Notes: a model not told the origin generated them from the letters alone. Positions 17,052 through 24,817 are shown, counted from the stretch's first letter. The stretch: DNA of 24,817 bases from Clostridiales bacterium (GCA_004553715.1 SFKP01000009.1:1-24817); one strand, 5' to 3'. Made by a program: numbers and translations.

Positions 17052-17573
17052 ATGGATTATCAAAGTTATGAAGATTATATGAGAAGTGTATTAGGGTATA
17101 ATCATATGCCAAACGATATCTATGCAAATATGTATAATAATGTTCCTAATAATTATTATGATATGCCTACATATGATACCAGTTACATGAACACAGAATA
17201 TTTAAATGACTATTATCCTGAAACATATAGGATGATTTATCCTATGATTTGCAAAATATGTAATCAATGTGGAAACAGTCCAATATCAAAAGAAATGCTA
17301 GAAAGTATGGTAGATGAAATTTATAGAAATTTTGAACCAGAAGATCAAGAGGAAGAAAAATTACCTACTTTAAAAAATGGAGATGTCAGAAATCCTAATG
17401 CAAAACCAGAAATAAGAAAAGAAACAAGACAGACAAACTTTTTATTAAGAGATTTAATAAAAATACTTTTAATAAGAGAACTATTAATGAGAAATCGTAG
17501 ACCTGGGATGAGACCACCAAGACCTTGGCAAGGTGGAAGACCACCAATGGGCGGAATGCCTTATAATTTCTAA
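17052..17573 (+). CDS. uncharacterised Tyr/Asn/Pro-rich protein, possibly sporulation-related
   Basis: This 173-aa protein has no name I am sure of. The N-terminal 60 residues are rich in Tyr, Asn, Asp and Met (NNVPNNYYDMPTYDTSYMN), resembling coat or surface proteins. A compact middle segment (YPMICKICNQCGNSPISKEM, with CKIC and a nearby third Cys) may bind metal. A basic amphipathic helix (LLRDLIKILLIRELLMRNRR) follows, and the tail is Pro/Gly/Arg-rich (PRPWQGGRPPMGGM). There is no signal peptide. The composition and the YtvI-like gene downstream suggest a spore link; this is inference. It has a strong AAGGAGG site, possibly masked by a leader hairpin. Confidence 0.75.
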   Translation: MDYQSYEDYMRSVLGYNHMPNDIYANMYNNVPNNYYDMPTYDTSYMNTEYLNDYYPETYRMIYPMICKICNQCGNSPISKEMLESMVDEIYRNFEPEDQEEEKLPTLKNGDVRNPNAKPEIRKETRQTNFLLRDLIKILLIRELLMRNRRPGMRPPRPWQGGRPPMGGMPYNF

Positions 17574-17608
17574 ATATTTGAATATTTTTTCTAAGGATTC
17601 AAATAATA

Positions 17609-17637
17609 AAAATGTATAGAAAATTTCTATACATTTT
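17609..17637. terminator. palindrome, probable terminator
   Basis: AAAATGTATAGAAA and TTTCTATACATTTT are perfect 14-bp complements separated by one base (an effective loop of several bases). It ends in only four T before the ribosome site of ytvI. It could be a weak bidirectional terminator or an RNA stabiliser between the two genes. Confidence 0.55.
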
Positions 17638-17651
17638 AAAAAGGAGCTTTT

Positions 17652-18745
17652 ATGGTAATTGATATGAATTATTGGACAAGAGTAATTAAAAGAATAGCTG
17701 TATTATTGTTTTCATTAGTACTCATTTATTTTAGCTTTAAATTAGCTATTTTTTACATACCTTTTTTAATTGGTTTTTTGATATCTCAATTAATGGATCC
17801 ACTTATAAAATATGTAACAAAGAAAACAGGTATGAATAGAAAAACAAGTGCTATATGGGTTTTACTTATAGCTTTTACAATTCTTATAATATTAATTGTA
17901 ATAGGTATTATAACTATTATTTCTGAAAGTTCGCGGTTTATTACAAGGACTAAATTACTATATTAGTTTAATATATGGTAAAATTGCTGAATTTATAAAT
18001 TATCTTGAGCAAAAAAACATAAACATTCCAAATCCAATTATAGGAATAATTGAAAATTCTTCAGAAAATATTTTACAAGTGGCATCAAAATATATTTCTA
18101 CATTTTTTAGTAATGTAATTCAAATGTTTTCTAAAATACCAGTAGTTGCAATAAATATAGCTATAACGATACTTTCCACATATTTTATATGTACAGATAA
18201 ATTCTATATGTTAGACCAACTAGAACATCACTTGCCTAAAACTTGGGTAAAAAAGATGGGAAATAAAATAAAAAAAATAATATCTTCTTTAAGCAACTAT
18301 TTAAAAGCAGAAGCAATATTAATTTTAATATCATTTGTAATTGTTCTTATTCGGATTATATTTCTTAAAAGTAATAGGCATGCCAATAGAGTTTCCGCTT
18401 CTTGCAGCATTGGGCATAGGATTTGTTGATGCACTTCCTATTTTAGGTTCTGGGACAGTAATCGTTCCTTGGGCAGTGATTTCGGGCTTGAATGGAGATA
18501 TAAAATTAGGAATAGCACTAATTATATTGTATGTAATTATATTAATTGCAAGACAATTGCTAGAACCTAAAATCGTAAGCAATAAAATAGGTATACATCC
18601 AATATTTACTTTAATATCAATGTATACCGGCTTTAAGTTTATAGGAATAATTGGGCTTTTGGTAGGACCAATTATATTTATTGTTCTTAAAAATATTTTT
18701 GAAAACATGATTGATGATGGAATCATAAAAAGTATATTAAAATAA
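17652..18745 (+). CDS. ytvI: AI-2E/YtvI-family membrane protein, read through two +1 frame changes at CGG
   Basis: This polytopic membrane protein belongs to the AI-2E transporter superfamily and is most like sporulation protein YtvI. Three frame segments are needed: 17652-17933, 17935-18351 and 18353-18745, together 363 aa, a normal family length. N-terminal helices (VLLFSLVLIYFSFKLAIFYI, WVLLIAFTILIILIVI) are followed by a soluble helical segment and then the conserved core GIGFVDALPILGSGTVIVPW and RQLLEPKIVSNKIGIHP. Both breaks have CGG as the frame-0 codon, and both resume on GGN glycine after skipping one C. It starts after AAGGAGC. The end overlaps the convergent gene by 9 bp. The YtvI name is likely, not certain; substrate unknown. 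Confidence 0.82.
17931..17937 (+). other. putative +1 frameshift site TCG-CGG-T in ytvI (first)
   Basis: Frame 0 reads AGT TCG CGG TTT and soon meets a stop (TAG 17964). Dropping C 17934 continues AGT TCG GGT TTA TTA CAA in a long open frame. The surrounding CGCG makes the exact skipped base ambiguous. Confidence 0.68.
18349..18355 (+). other. putative +1 frameshift site ATT-CGG-A in ytvI (second)
   Basis: Frame 0 reads CTT ATT CGG ATT and ends at 18429. Dropping C 18352 gives CTT ATT GGA TTA TAT, continuing into the conserved family core. Confidence 0.74.
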
Positions 18746-19285
18746 AGCGATAGAGCTTGAAGTAGGAATATAAGTATTATCTGGTGGTGGAACTAAATCT
18801 TCTTTAGGCCTTTCTATTTTTTTAATCTTTTTAATTTTTAAAATTGGAATTTCTCCATGATAATTACCTTTTTCAATTTTTCCTACAATTTCAACCCATG
18901 AGTTTTCTTCGTATTTTTGTATTTCCTTGGACTCGCATAAAAAACCAACTATAAGTGTGTTAGAAGTAGAAGAAATTGACATATCTCTTGCTATAACAAA
19001 TTGATTTTCACTAAAATCTATACATCTATAAACATATCCAGAACAAGAAACTTCTTTTCCCACATAGCTATCAAGATTTTCATAAACTGCTTTTAACATA
19101 TTTGTATAATTTTCTGGTTCTATATAAATTATGCCATTTTGAGTCATATCGTCTTTTACTTTAAAGCTATTTCTTATAATTTTATATATGGAAAACAAAA
19201 ATAAAACAGAAACGATTATTGCCATTATGACAAAAAGAATTTTAACAAATTTCTTTAAATTTAATTTAATATTAAAAACAAACAT
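18737..19285 (-). CDS. membrane-anchored DUF1980-like domain protein
   Basis: A 182-aa minus-strand protein. A basic start and a membrane helix (ILFVIMAIIVSVLFLFSIYKI, about residues 16-36) are followed by an extracytoplasmic domain with VGKEVSCSGYVYRCID, NQFVIARDMS, LIVGFLCE, WVEIVGKIEKG and IPILKIKKIKKIERPKE. These resemble the C-terminal OB-like domain of DUF1980/YcgQ proteins, which usually pair with a permease-like subunit in transition-metal-linked clusters. Here only the domain and an anchor are seen. The ribosome site AAAGGAG is good. The final codons overlap the ytvI end by 9 bp tail to tail. Family assignment is by remembered motif; function unknown. Confidence 0.68.
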   Translation of the reverse strand: MFVFNIKLNLKKFVKILFVIMAIIVSVLFLFSIYKIIRNSFKVKDDMTQNGIIYIEPENYTNMLKAVYENLDSYVGKEVSCSGYVYRCIDFSENQFVIARDMSISSTSNTLIVGFLCESKEIQKYEENSWVEIVGKIEKGNYHGEIPILKIKKIKKIERPKEDLVPPPDNTYIPTSSSIALF

Positions 19286-19319
19286 ATAAATACTCCTTTT
19301 TAAAATATATGTATTTTTA

Positions 19320-19361
19320 TTGTAATATATGATAATTTATGATATATTTGATATATTACAA
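19320..19361. promoter_or_regulatory. 11-bp inverted repeat in the divergent promoter region before secA
   Basis: TTGTAATATAT (19320-19330) and ATATATTACAA (19351-19361) are perfect complements 20 bp apart. On the plus strand TTGTAA (19320-19325), 17 bp, then TATATT (19343-19348) could be the secA promoter. The other arm offers the same -35-like box to the minus-strand gene. It may be an operator or simply symmetric promoters. Confidence 0.5.
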
Positions 19362-19405
19362 ATTACAAAGAAAAAATAAAATTTGAAAGGAAGAGACAAA
19401 TCAAT

Positions 19406-22165
19406 ATGAATATATTTAGTAAAGTATTTGGAACTTATAGCGAAAGAGAAGTAAAAAGAGTAATGCCAATAGTAGAAAAGATAAACAGTTTAGAAGAAGA
19501 AATTTCTAAGTTGTCAGATACAGAGTTGCAAGCAAAAACAAATGAATTTAAATCAAGATTAGAAAAGGGAGAAACATTAGATGATATACTTCCAGAAGCT
19601 TTCGCAGTAGTTAGAGAAGCTTCTAAAAGAGTTTTAAATATGAGACACTTCGATGTTCAGTTAATAGGAGGAATTATATTACACCAAGGCAGAATTGCAG
19701 AAATGAAAACAGGTGAAGGAAAAACTTTAGTTGCAACACTTCCAGTTTATTTAAATGCATTATCAGGGAAAGGTGTTCATGTAGTTACTGTTAATGATTA
19801 TTTGGCAAAAAGAGATAGCGAATGGATGGGAAAAATCTATAAATTTTTAGGCTTAACTGTAGGTCTTGTTATTTCAGGAATGGATCCAAGCAAAAAGAGG
19901 GAAGCATATAATGCAGATATTACTTATGGTACAAATAATGAATATGGATTTGATTATCTAAGAGATAATATGGTTATATATAAAAATCAATTAGTACAAA
20001 GACCATTAAATTATGCGATTGTAGATGAGATAGATAGTATCTTAATAGATGAAGCTCGTACACCACTTATTATATCTGGTACAGCAAATGAATCTTCCGA
20101 TTTATATAAACAGGCAAATGATTTTGTAAAAAGATTAAAATCAAAAATTTTAGTAGAAGAAGATGTAAAAAATCAGATTCAAGCAGAGGACAACGAAAAG
20201 TATGATTACATAGTTGATTTAAAAGCAAAATCGGCATCACTTACAGCTAAAGGAATAGAAAAGGCTGAAGAATATTTTAAATTAGAAAATTTAAATGATA
20301 TTAATAATTCTGAAATAGTTCATCATATTAACCAAGCATTAAGAGCACATGGTATAATGAAAAACGAAATTGATTATATTGTAAAAGATGGAGAAGTTTT
20401 AATTGTAGATGAATTTACAGGAAGAATTATGTATGGAAGAAGGTATAACAATGGCTTACATCAAGCAATTGAAGCAAAAGAAAATGTGAAAATTGCAAAT
20501 GAATCAAAAACTTTAGCAACAATTACATTCCAAAATTATTTTAGAATGTATAATAAATTAGCCGGAATGACTGGTACTGCAATGACAGAAGAAGCTGAAT
20601 TTGAAGAAATATATAACTTAGATATAGTTTCAATTCCAACAAATAAGCCGATGATAAGAAAAGATAATAATGATATTATATATAAAAATCAAGCAGCAAA
20701 ATTCAGAGCAGTAGTAAAAGACATAAAGCAAAGCAATGAAAAAGGTCAGCCTGTTTTAGTAGGTACAGTATCTATAGAAAATTCTGAAAAATTAAGTGAT
20801 ATTTTGAAAAAAGAAGGAATAAAACACGAGATATTAAATGCAAAATATCATGAAAAAGAAGCGGCAATAATTGCACAAGCAGGTAAATATGGAGCAGTAA
20901 CAATTGCAACAAATATGGCTGGTCGTGGTACAGATATAATACTTGGTGGAAATACAGAATTTATGGCAAAACAAGAAATGAGAAAACAAGGATATTCAGA
21001 AGAATTAATAGAGCAATCTACTGCACATAATGAAACAGATAACCAAGATGTATTAAATGCAAGAAATGTATTTTCAGAATTAGAAAAGAAATTTCAAGAA
21101 CAAATTCAAGAAGAAAAAGAAAAAGTAATTGCTGCTGGGGGATTAAAAATATTAGGAACTGAAAGACATGAATCAAGAAGAATTGATAATCAGCTTCGTG
21201 GTCGTAGTGGACGTCAAGGAGATATTGGTGAATCGAGATTTTATATTGCCTTAGATGACGACTTAATGAAAATATTTGGCGGAGATATGATAACTAATGT
21301 ATATAACACATTAAAAGCAGATGAAGATATGCCAATAGAAATGGGATTTTTATCAAAAGCAGTTGAAAATGCACAAAGAAGAATCGAAGGTCAAAACTTT
21401 AGTATTAGAAAACGTGTTTTACAATATGATGATGTAATGAATACACAAAGAGAAATAATATACAAAGAAAGACGCGAAGTTCTAGATGGAGAAAACTTAA
21501 ATCCAAAAATTCTAAAAATGATAGAAACAATAGCTCAAAGTATTATTTCAAACCATACTTCAAATGGAGAAAATATGGAAAATATCAATAAAGAAGGATT
21601 ACTTGCCGAAACAAAATCAGTACTTGGAATAGATAATTTATCTTCTTTAGAAGAAAACGGAAGTATAGAAGATATAACAGAAGAGTTGACTAGTAAAGCA
21701 TTAGAATTATACAAGCAAAAAGAAATAGAAATAGGTTCAGAAAACTTAAGAGAATTAGAAAGAGTTGTAATGCTAAAAGTTGTAGACCAGAAATGGATGG
21801 ATCATATAGACAGCATGGAGGAACTAAAAACAGGTATTGGTTTAAGAGCTTATGGACAAAAAGACCCAATAGTTCAATATAGACTAGAAGGGTTTGATAT
21901 GTTTGACCAAATGATTTATGACATTAAATATGATGTTGTAAAAATCTTACTTCATATAGTAGGAGAACAAAGAGTAGAAAGAAAAGAAGTAACAAAAATA
22001 TCAGGAGAAAAATTACAAGGAGCAATAAATACCTTAAATAGAAACAAAGTCGTACCAACAAAAACGACAGTAACAACAGTAAAGAATGAAGGACCAGAAA
22101 TAGGAAGAAATGAACCGTGTCCATGTGGTTCGGGTAAAAAATATAAACAATGCTGTGGAAAGTAA
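19406..22165 (+). CDS. secA: preprotein translocase ATPase SecA
   Basis: SecA is the ATP-driven motor of the Sec export channel; this copy is 919 aa and full length. The first nucleotide domain has the GEGKT Walker A loop (within AEMKTGEGKTLVATLP, about residues 99-114) and the VDEIDSILIDEARTPL Walker B region. The preprotein-binding domain, the second nucleotide domain (TNMAGRGTDIILGG, RGRSGRQGD), scaffold and wing helices follow. The C-terminus carries the zinc/SecB-type motif PCPCGSGKKYKQCCGK. The ribosome site GAAAGGAAGAG is rather far (about 12-14 nt) from the ATG. There is no in-phase CGG and the frame is intact, a useful control for the frameshift hypothesis. It is followed by a terminator. 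Confidence 0.97.
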   Translation: MNIFSKVFGTYSEREVKRVMPIVEKINSLEEEISKLSDTELQAKTNEFKSRLEKGETLDDILPEAFAVVREASKRVLNMRHFDVQLIGGIILHQGRIAEMKTGEGKTLVATLPVYLNALSGKGVHVVTVNDYLAKRDSEWMGKIYKFLGLTVGLVISGMDPSKKREAYNADITYGTNNEYGFDYLRDNMVIYKNQLVQRPLNYAIVDEIDSILIDEARTPLIISGTANESSDLYKQANDFVKRLKSKILVEEDVKNQIQAEDNEKYDYIVDLKAKSASLTAKGIEKAEEYFKLENLNDINNSEIVHHINQALRAHGIMKNEIDYIVKDGEVLIVDEFTGRIMYGRRYNNGLHQAIEAKENVKIANESKTLATITFQNYFRMYNKLAGMTGTAMTEEAEFEEIYNLDIVSIPTNKPMIRKDNNDIIYKNQAAKFRAVVKDIKQSNEKGQPVLVGTVSIENSEKLSDILKKEGIKHEILNAKYHEKEAAIIAQAGKYGAVTIATNMAGRGTDIILGGNTEFMAKQEMRKQGYSEELIEQSTAHNETDNQDVLNARNVFSELEKKFQEQIQEEKEKVIAAGGLKILGTERHESRRIDNQLRGRSGRQGDIGESRFYIALDDDLMKIFGGDMITNVYNTLKADEDMPIEMGFLSKAVENAQRRIEGQNFSIRKRVLQYDDVMNTQREIIYKERREVLDGENLNPKILKMIETIAQSIISNHTSNGENMENINKEGLLAETKSVLGIDNLSSLEENGSIEDITEELTSKALELYKQKEIEIGSENLRELERVVMLKVVDQKWMDHIDSMEELKTGIGLRAYGQKDPIVQYRLEGFDMFDQMIYDIKYDVVKILLHIVGEQRVERKEVTKISGEKLQGAINTLNRNKVVPTKTTVTTVKNEGPEIGRNEPCPCGSGKKYKQCCGK

Positions 22166-22259
22166 GATAAAATAAGGGAAAACTTAAAATTTGAAAATTA
22201 GTGAGTTGGTTCGAGTTTTATAACTTGTCCACGTAATGTGGAGAAAACCTAAGTAAAAT

Positions 22260-22299
22260 AAGGATGTGGACAACATTTTAAATGTGGACATCCTTTTTT
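22260..22299 (+). terminator. secA terminator hairpin
   Basis: AAGGATGT (22260-22267) pairs with ACATCCTT (about 22288-22295). An inner ACATTT/AAATGT stem extends the hairpin, and a run of T follows. A small palindrome TCCAC-GTAAT-GTGGA lies just upstream (22228-22242). Confidence 0.8.
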
Positions 22300-22309
22300 C
22301 TATAATTAA

Positions 22310-22318
22310 TGGTATAAT
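22310..22318 (+). promoter_or_regulatory. extended -10 promoter of the GNAT-DUF402 gene
   Basis: TGG-TATAAT (22310-22318) has the same extended form as the uvrA promoter. The -35 is poor. ATG 22338 follows with AGGAG at 22325-22329. Confidence 0.55.
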
Positions 22319-22337
22319 ATTTATAGGAGATGATAGT

Positions 22338-23417
22338 ATGCTTTATTTAAAGAAGATAAATTTAGAGGATGTTGAGGAAGAATATAAGGCAATAAAGTCC
22401 ATTCCGGCACAAGAAAATGGATTTGAAAATAAATATCATAATGTTACAAAAGAAGAATTTGTAAATGAAGTAATTCCTAAATTGTTAAAAAATTCTGAAG
22501 GTTTAGATTTACCTGATGGATATGTTCCAGATACTTATTTCTTTTTGTGGGATGATAATAAGATAGTAGGATTATTTAAAATAAGACATTATTTGAATGA
22601 TTTCTTAAGAAAAGGAGCAGGTCATATAGGATATGGAATATTGCCTGAGTATAGAGGTAAAGGTTATGCTAAGCAAGGACTTCTTCTAGCAATTGAAAAA
22701 TGCAAAGAAATAATAAAAGAAGATGAAATATATTTATCTGTTCATAAAAACAATCCTGCTTCATTAAGAGTTCAATTAGGCTGTGGAGCTTTTATAGTTG
22801 GAGAAACAGATGAAGAATATCTTACTAGAATAAAATTAAAAGATAATAGTATTACTTTTGGATTTAGAGATTTAAGAAGAAACGACTGGAAAAGAATTAC
22901 TAAAAAAGAAGTTATAGTTGAAGATGAAAAAAATGAATTTTTTGAAGGAAAAGTTTGTTATTTAGATATGCAACTAGTAGAATCTCCTTTATCAGTTGAT
23001 TCACCAACTGGTAAGGTTACTATAGCAGACAACAACTATAAGAATTTAATATTTGCTCCTAAAGGAGAAAATTGGTGGCTAACAGTTATGTTTGATGATC
23101 AAGATAATTTAATAGAAAGTTATTTTGATATTACAAGAACTAATGATTTTAGTAATCCAGAAAATCCATATTTTGTTGATATGAAATTAGATGTTTGTAT
23201 CTCTAATGGTTATGAACCAACAATAATGGATGAAGAAGAATTGAAGGAAGTATATGAACACGGACTAATTACAAAAGAAGATTTTGAAAATGCATATAAT
23301 ATAGCAAACAAAATTATAAGGACATATAATTCACATAAAGAAGATTATTATGAATTTATATATAATTTATATAATAAATATAGAAATAAAGAATTAGGAA
23401 ATATTAAAAGTAAGTAA
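22338..23417 (+). CDS. GNAT acetyltransferase fused to a DUF402-like domain
   Basis: The start at 22338 is set by AGGAG 8 nt upstream; a longer reading from 22266 would cross the terminator and promoter. It has 359 aa. Residues about 1-170 are a GNAT N-acetyltransferase, with the acetyl-CoA loop LPEYRGKGYAKQGL (about 98-111) and the end-of-domain pattern LSVHKNNPASLRVQLGCGAFIVGE. Residues about 190-345 resemble DUF402, a fold found in nucleoside phosphatase and FAU-1/RNase-associated proteins: WWLTVMFDDQDNLIESYFDI, a PYFVDMKLDVCI strand pair and MDEEELKEVYEHGLITKEDF. Acidic residues in those strands could bind metal. Substrates of both halves are unknown. The DUF402 assignment is from remembered motifs. 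Confidence 0.75.
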   Translation: MLYLKKINLEDVEEEYKAIKSIPAQENGFENKYHNVTKEEFVNEVIPKLLKNSEGLDLPDGYVPDTYFFLWDDNKIVGLFKIRHYLNDFLRKGAGHIGYGILPEYRGKGYAKQGLLLAIEKCKEIIKEDEIYLSVHKNNPASLRVQLGCGAFIVGETDEEYLTRIKLKDNSITFGFRDLRRNDWKRITKKEVIVEDEKNEFFEGKVCYLDMQLVESPLSVDSPTGKVTIADNNYKNLIFAPKGENWWLTVMFDDQDNLIESYFDITRTNDFSNPENPYFVDMKLDVCISNGYEPTIMDEEELKEVYEHGLITKEDFENAYNIANKIIRTYNSHKEDYYEFIYNLYNKYRNKELGNIKSK

Positions 23418-23492
23418 TATTTAAAAGTATTGACAGTAATTGTTAATGCTTTTTTTGATGTAAATTGTTTTTGGAAAGAGGAGGAATAAGAT

Positions 23493-24703
23493 ATGATAAA
23501 CATACGTAAAAGAAATAATCTGTATGAATACAGATTTGAAGCAGGAAAGGTTAATGGTAAAAGAAAACAAATATCAAAATCTGGTTTTAAAACAAAAAGA
23601 GATGCATATATAGCAGGACAAAGAGCATATGAAGAATTTATTAATGGAGAAAATACAAAAGAGTGTAATATGTTATATTCTGAATATTTAGATTACTGGA
23701 TGAGAGAATACTTTGAAATAAATTATAAATATTCTACAGCAAAAAGATATAAAGAATCTTTTGGTAATATTAAAAGAGAGTTAGGTAATTATAAACTATC
23801 TGCAATTACTTCATTTAGTTTAAATCAAGCATTACTAAGACTATATCAAACTTCTACTACAAAAGAAGCATTAAGAAATTATCAAAAGGTTATTAAAAGT
23901 TCATTAAGAGATGCTACATATTATTTTGGATTCATTAAATATAATCCAGCAGCAGATTTACAAATACCAAGAGTATTATCATTTGAATTAAAAAAAACAA
24001 TATAGGTCATGTCTATACTAATGAAGAGATAGAACTAATTTTAAATAGATTTAAAAATAATAAAGTATTTATAACTGCATTTCTTACTGCATGTTATACA
24101 GGTATGAGAACAGGCGAAGTATTTGCTTTAACTTGGAATGATATAGATTTAGATAATAGAATTATTAAAATTAGTAAAACAGTTTATGCAAAAGATAAAG
24201 AAGAAAATGGTAGATGGTATTTAGGTACAACTAAAACAATAGGTAGTATTAGAGAGGTTTATATTTGTGATACTTTATATTCAGTATTATCTAATTATAA
24301 AAAACTACAAATTAAATATAAAAAAGAATATGGTAAAAATTATAAGTAATATATATTAAAAGAAGTTAAAAATAAATATGGTAAGTTAGTAGAATATAAA
24401 GTTATAGAAAGTCAATCTAGAAATAATAAAATTCAAATGGTATTTATTAGAAAAGATGGAACATCTTCAGGAACAGATATTATAAAATATCCTTTTAAAA
24501 TAATCCATCATGAGTTAGGAATTAGTTGTAGATTTTATGATTTAAGAGGAAACTTTGCTACAAAAACTTTAAGAAAAGGATGTGAGATAAAAGATATATC
24601 AAAAGTTTTAGGACATAGTAGAATTGAAACAACAGAAAATTATTATATAAATTGTACAAAAGATAATTTAAAAGATGTAAGAAAAGTTTTGAAAAAGAAT
24701 TAG
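23493..24703 (+). pseudogene. tyrosine recombinase/integrase, broken by a -1 frame change and an in-frame stop
   Basis: This is an integrase of the phage/Tn916 type. It has an N-terminal arm-binding domain (MINIRKRNNLYEYRFEAGKV, about residues 1-50), a SAM-like core-binding domain (YSEYLDYWMREYFEINYKYS), and a catalytic domain with TGMRTGEVFALTW (Arg), a TTKT lysine region, FYDLRGNFATKTL (Arg, with Tyr in place of the usual His), LGHSRIETTENYY (His and the nucleophile Tyr). The frame changes by -1 at an eight-A run (23990-23997), where frame 0 ends at TAG 24003. A second break, TAA at 24347-24349, interrupts the catalytic domain. The ribosome site AGGAGG is strong. The A-run (A AAA AAA C) could be a slippery site, but the extra stop makes decay more likely. 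It suggests a mobile element beginning near 23420 and continuing past the window. Confidence 0.85.
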
Positions 24704-24817
24704 GATTAAATATGGTAGATATAGGTTTACAATAGATATGTCACAGTAAGTAAAAAATAAAAAATGAGAAATACCAAAAATATGATAAAATGTTTTTAAC
24801 CACAAAAACTTTTTAAT

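Noticed and set aside
10322..18354. Treating the four frame changes simply as pseudogenes
   Set aside because: Each gene is otherwise intact and full length, and all four breaks share the same in-phase CGG with glycine restored. An artefact remains possible and is stated as the main alternative.
22225..22291. Three TTGTCCACA-like sequences resembling DnaA boxes after secA
   Set aside because: Two of them are arms of the secA terminator hairpin and there is no other origin feature such as dnaA, dnaN or an AT-rich unwinding region with iterons.
1..24817. tRNA and rRNA genes
   Set aside because: I saw no cloverleaf with CCA end or rRNA-like sequence in the intergenic regions on either strand.

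Overview
The window is a stretch of a very AT-rich, Gram-positive chromosome, most likely an uncultured Clostridia-type anaerobe. The grounds are an oxygen-sensitive class III ribonucleotide reductase (nrdD/nrdG), strong purine-rich Shine-Dalgarno sites, sigma-A style TTGACA-N17-TATAAT promoters, a PrsA-like foldase, and a YtvI-like membrane protein of spore formers. Every stop codon I assigned is TAA or TAG.

Layout. 1-344: a 20-bp perfect palindrome, a 20-bp tandem repeat and a consensus promoter. 345-3100: typA (5' end damaged by a deletion that removes the P-loop), a small unknown protein, and the tRNA 5-hydroxyuridine methyltransferase trmR. 3116-3925 (minus): a RelA/SpoT-domain gene with foreign base composition, sitting between trmR and trhP (4069-5298), two enzymes of the same tRNA wobble-modification pathway. 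5671-9533: nrdD, nrdG and a membrane-anchored parvulin foldase. 9534-9886: an exact 52-bp direct repeat with palindromic content, a terminator and a promoter. 9887-14801: uvrB and uvrA. 14852-14962 (minus): a 36-residue Asn/Lys-rich peptide gene. 15088-16975: cinA-type amidase and murD. 17052-18745: an unknown protein and a YtvI-like transporter. 18737-19285 (minus): a DUF1980-like anchored protein. 19406-22165: secA. 22338-23417: a GNAT-DUF402 fusion. 23493-24703: a decayed tyrosine integrase, possibly the edge of a mobile element.

The main discovery candidate is a recoding signal. Three otherwise well-conserved genes (uvrB, uvrA, ytvI) are each interrupted by +1 frame changes, four in all (10322, 12089, 17934, 18352). 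In every case the frame-0 codon at the break is CGG, and skipping its C gives a GGN glycine codon. In uvrA and uvrB that glycine is the one the family requires; in uvrA it lies in the first Walker A motif. I read the window for every CGG. Nearly forty CGG trinucleotides lie out of phase inside intact native genes with no frame change. No native gene uses in-phase CGG as arginine; the only two in-phase CGG arginines are in the foreign-looking RelA-domain gene. The simplest model is that CGG is unassigned here and CGGN is read as glycine, by +1 slippage or quadruplet decoding. A sequencing or assembly artefact that inserts C before GG is the main alternative.

Functionally the window is mostly housekeeping: translation (typA, trmR, trhP), deoxynucleotide supply (nrdDG), excision repair (uvrAB), wall synthesis (murD) and secretion (secA, foldase). 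The RelA-domain gene and the integrase are the foreign components.
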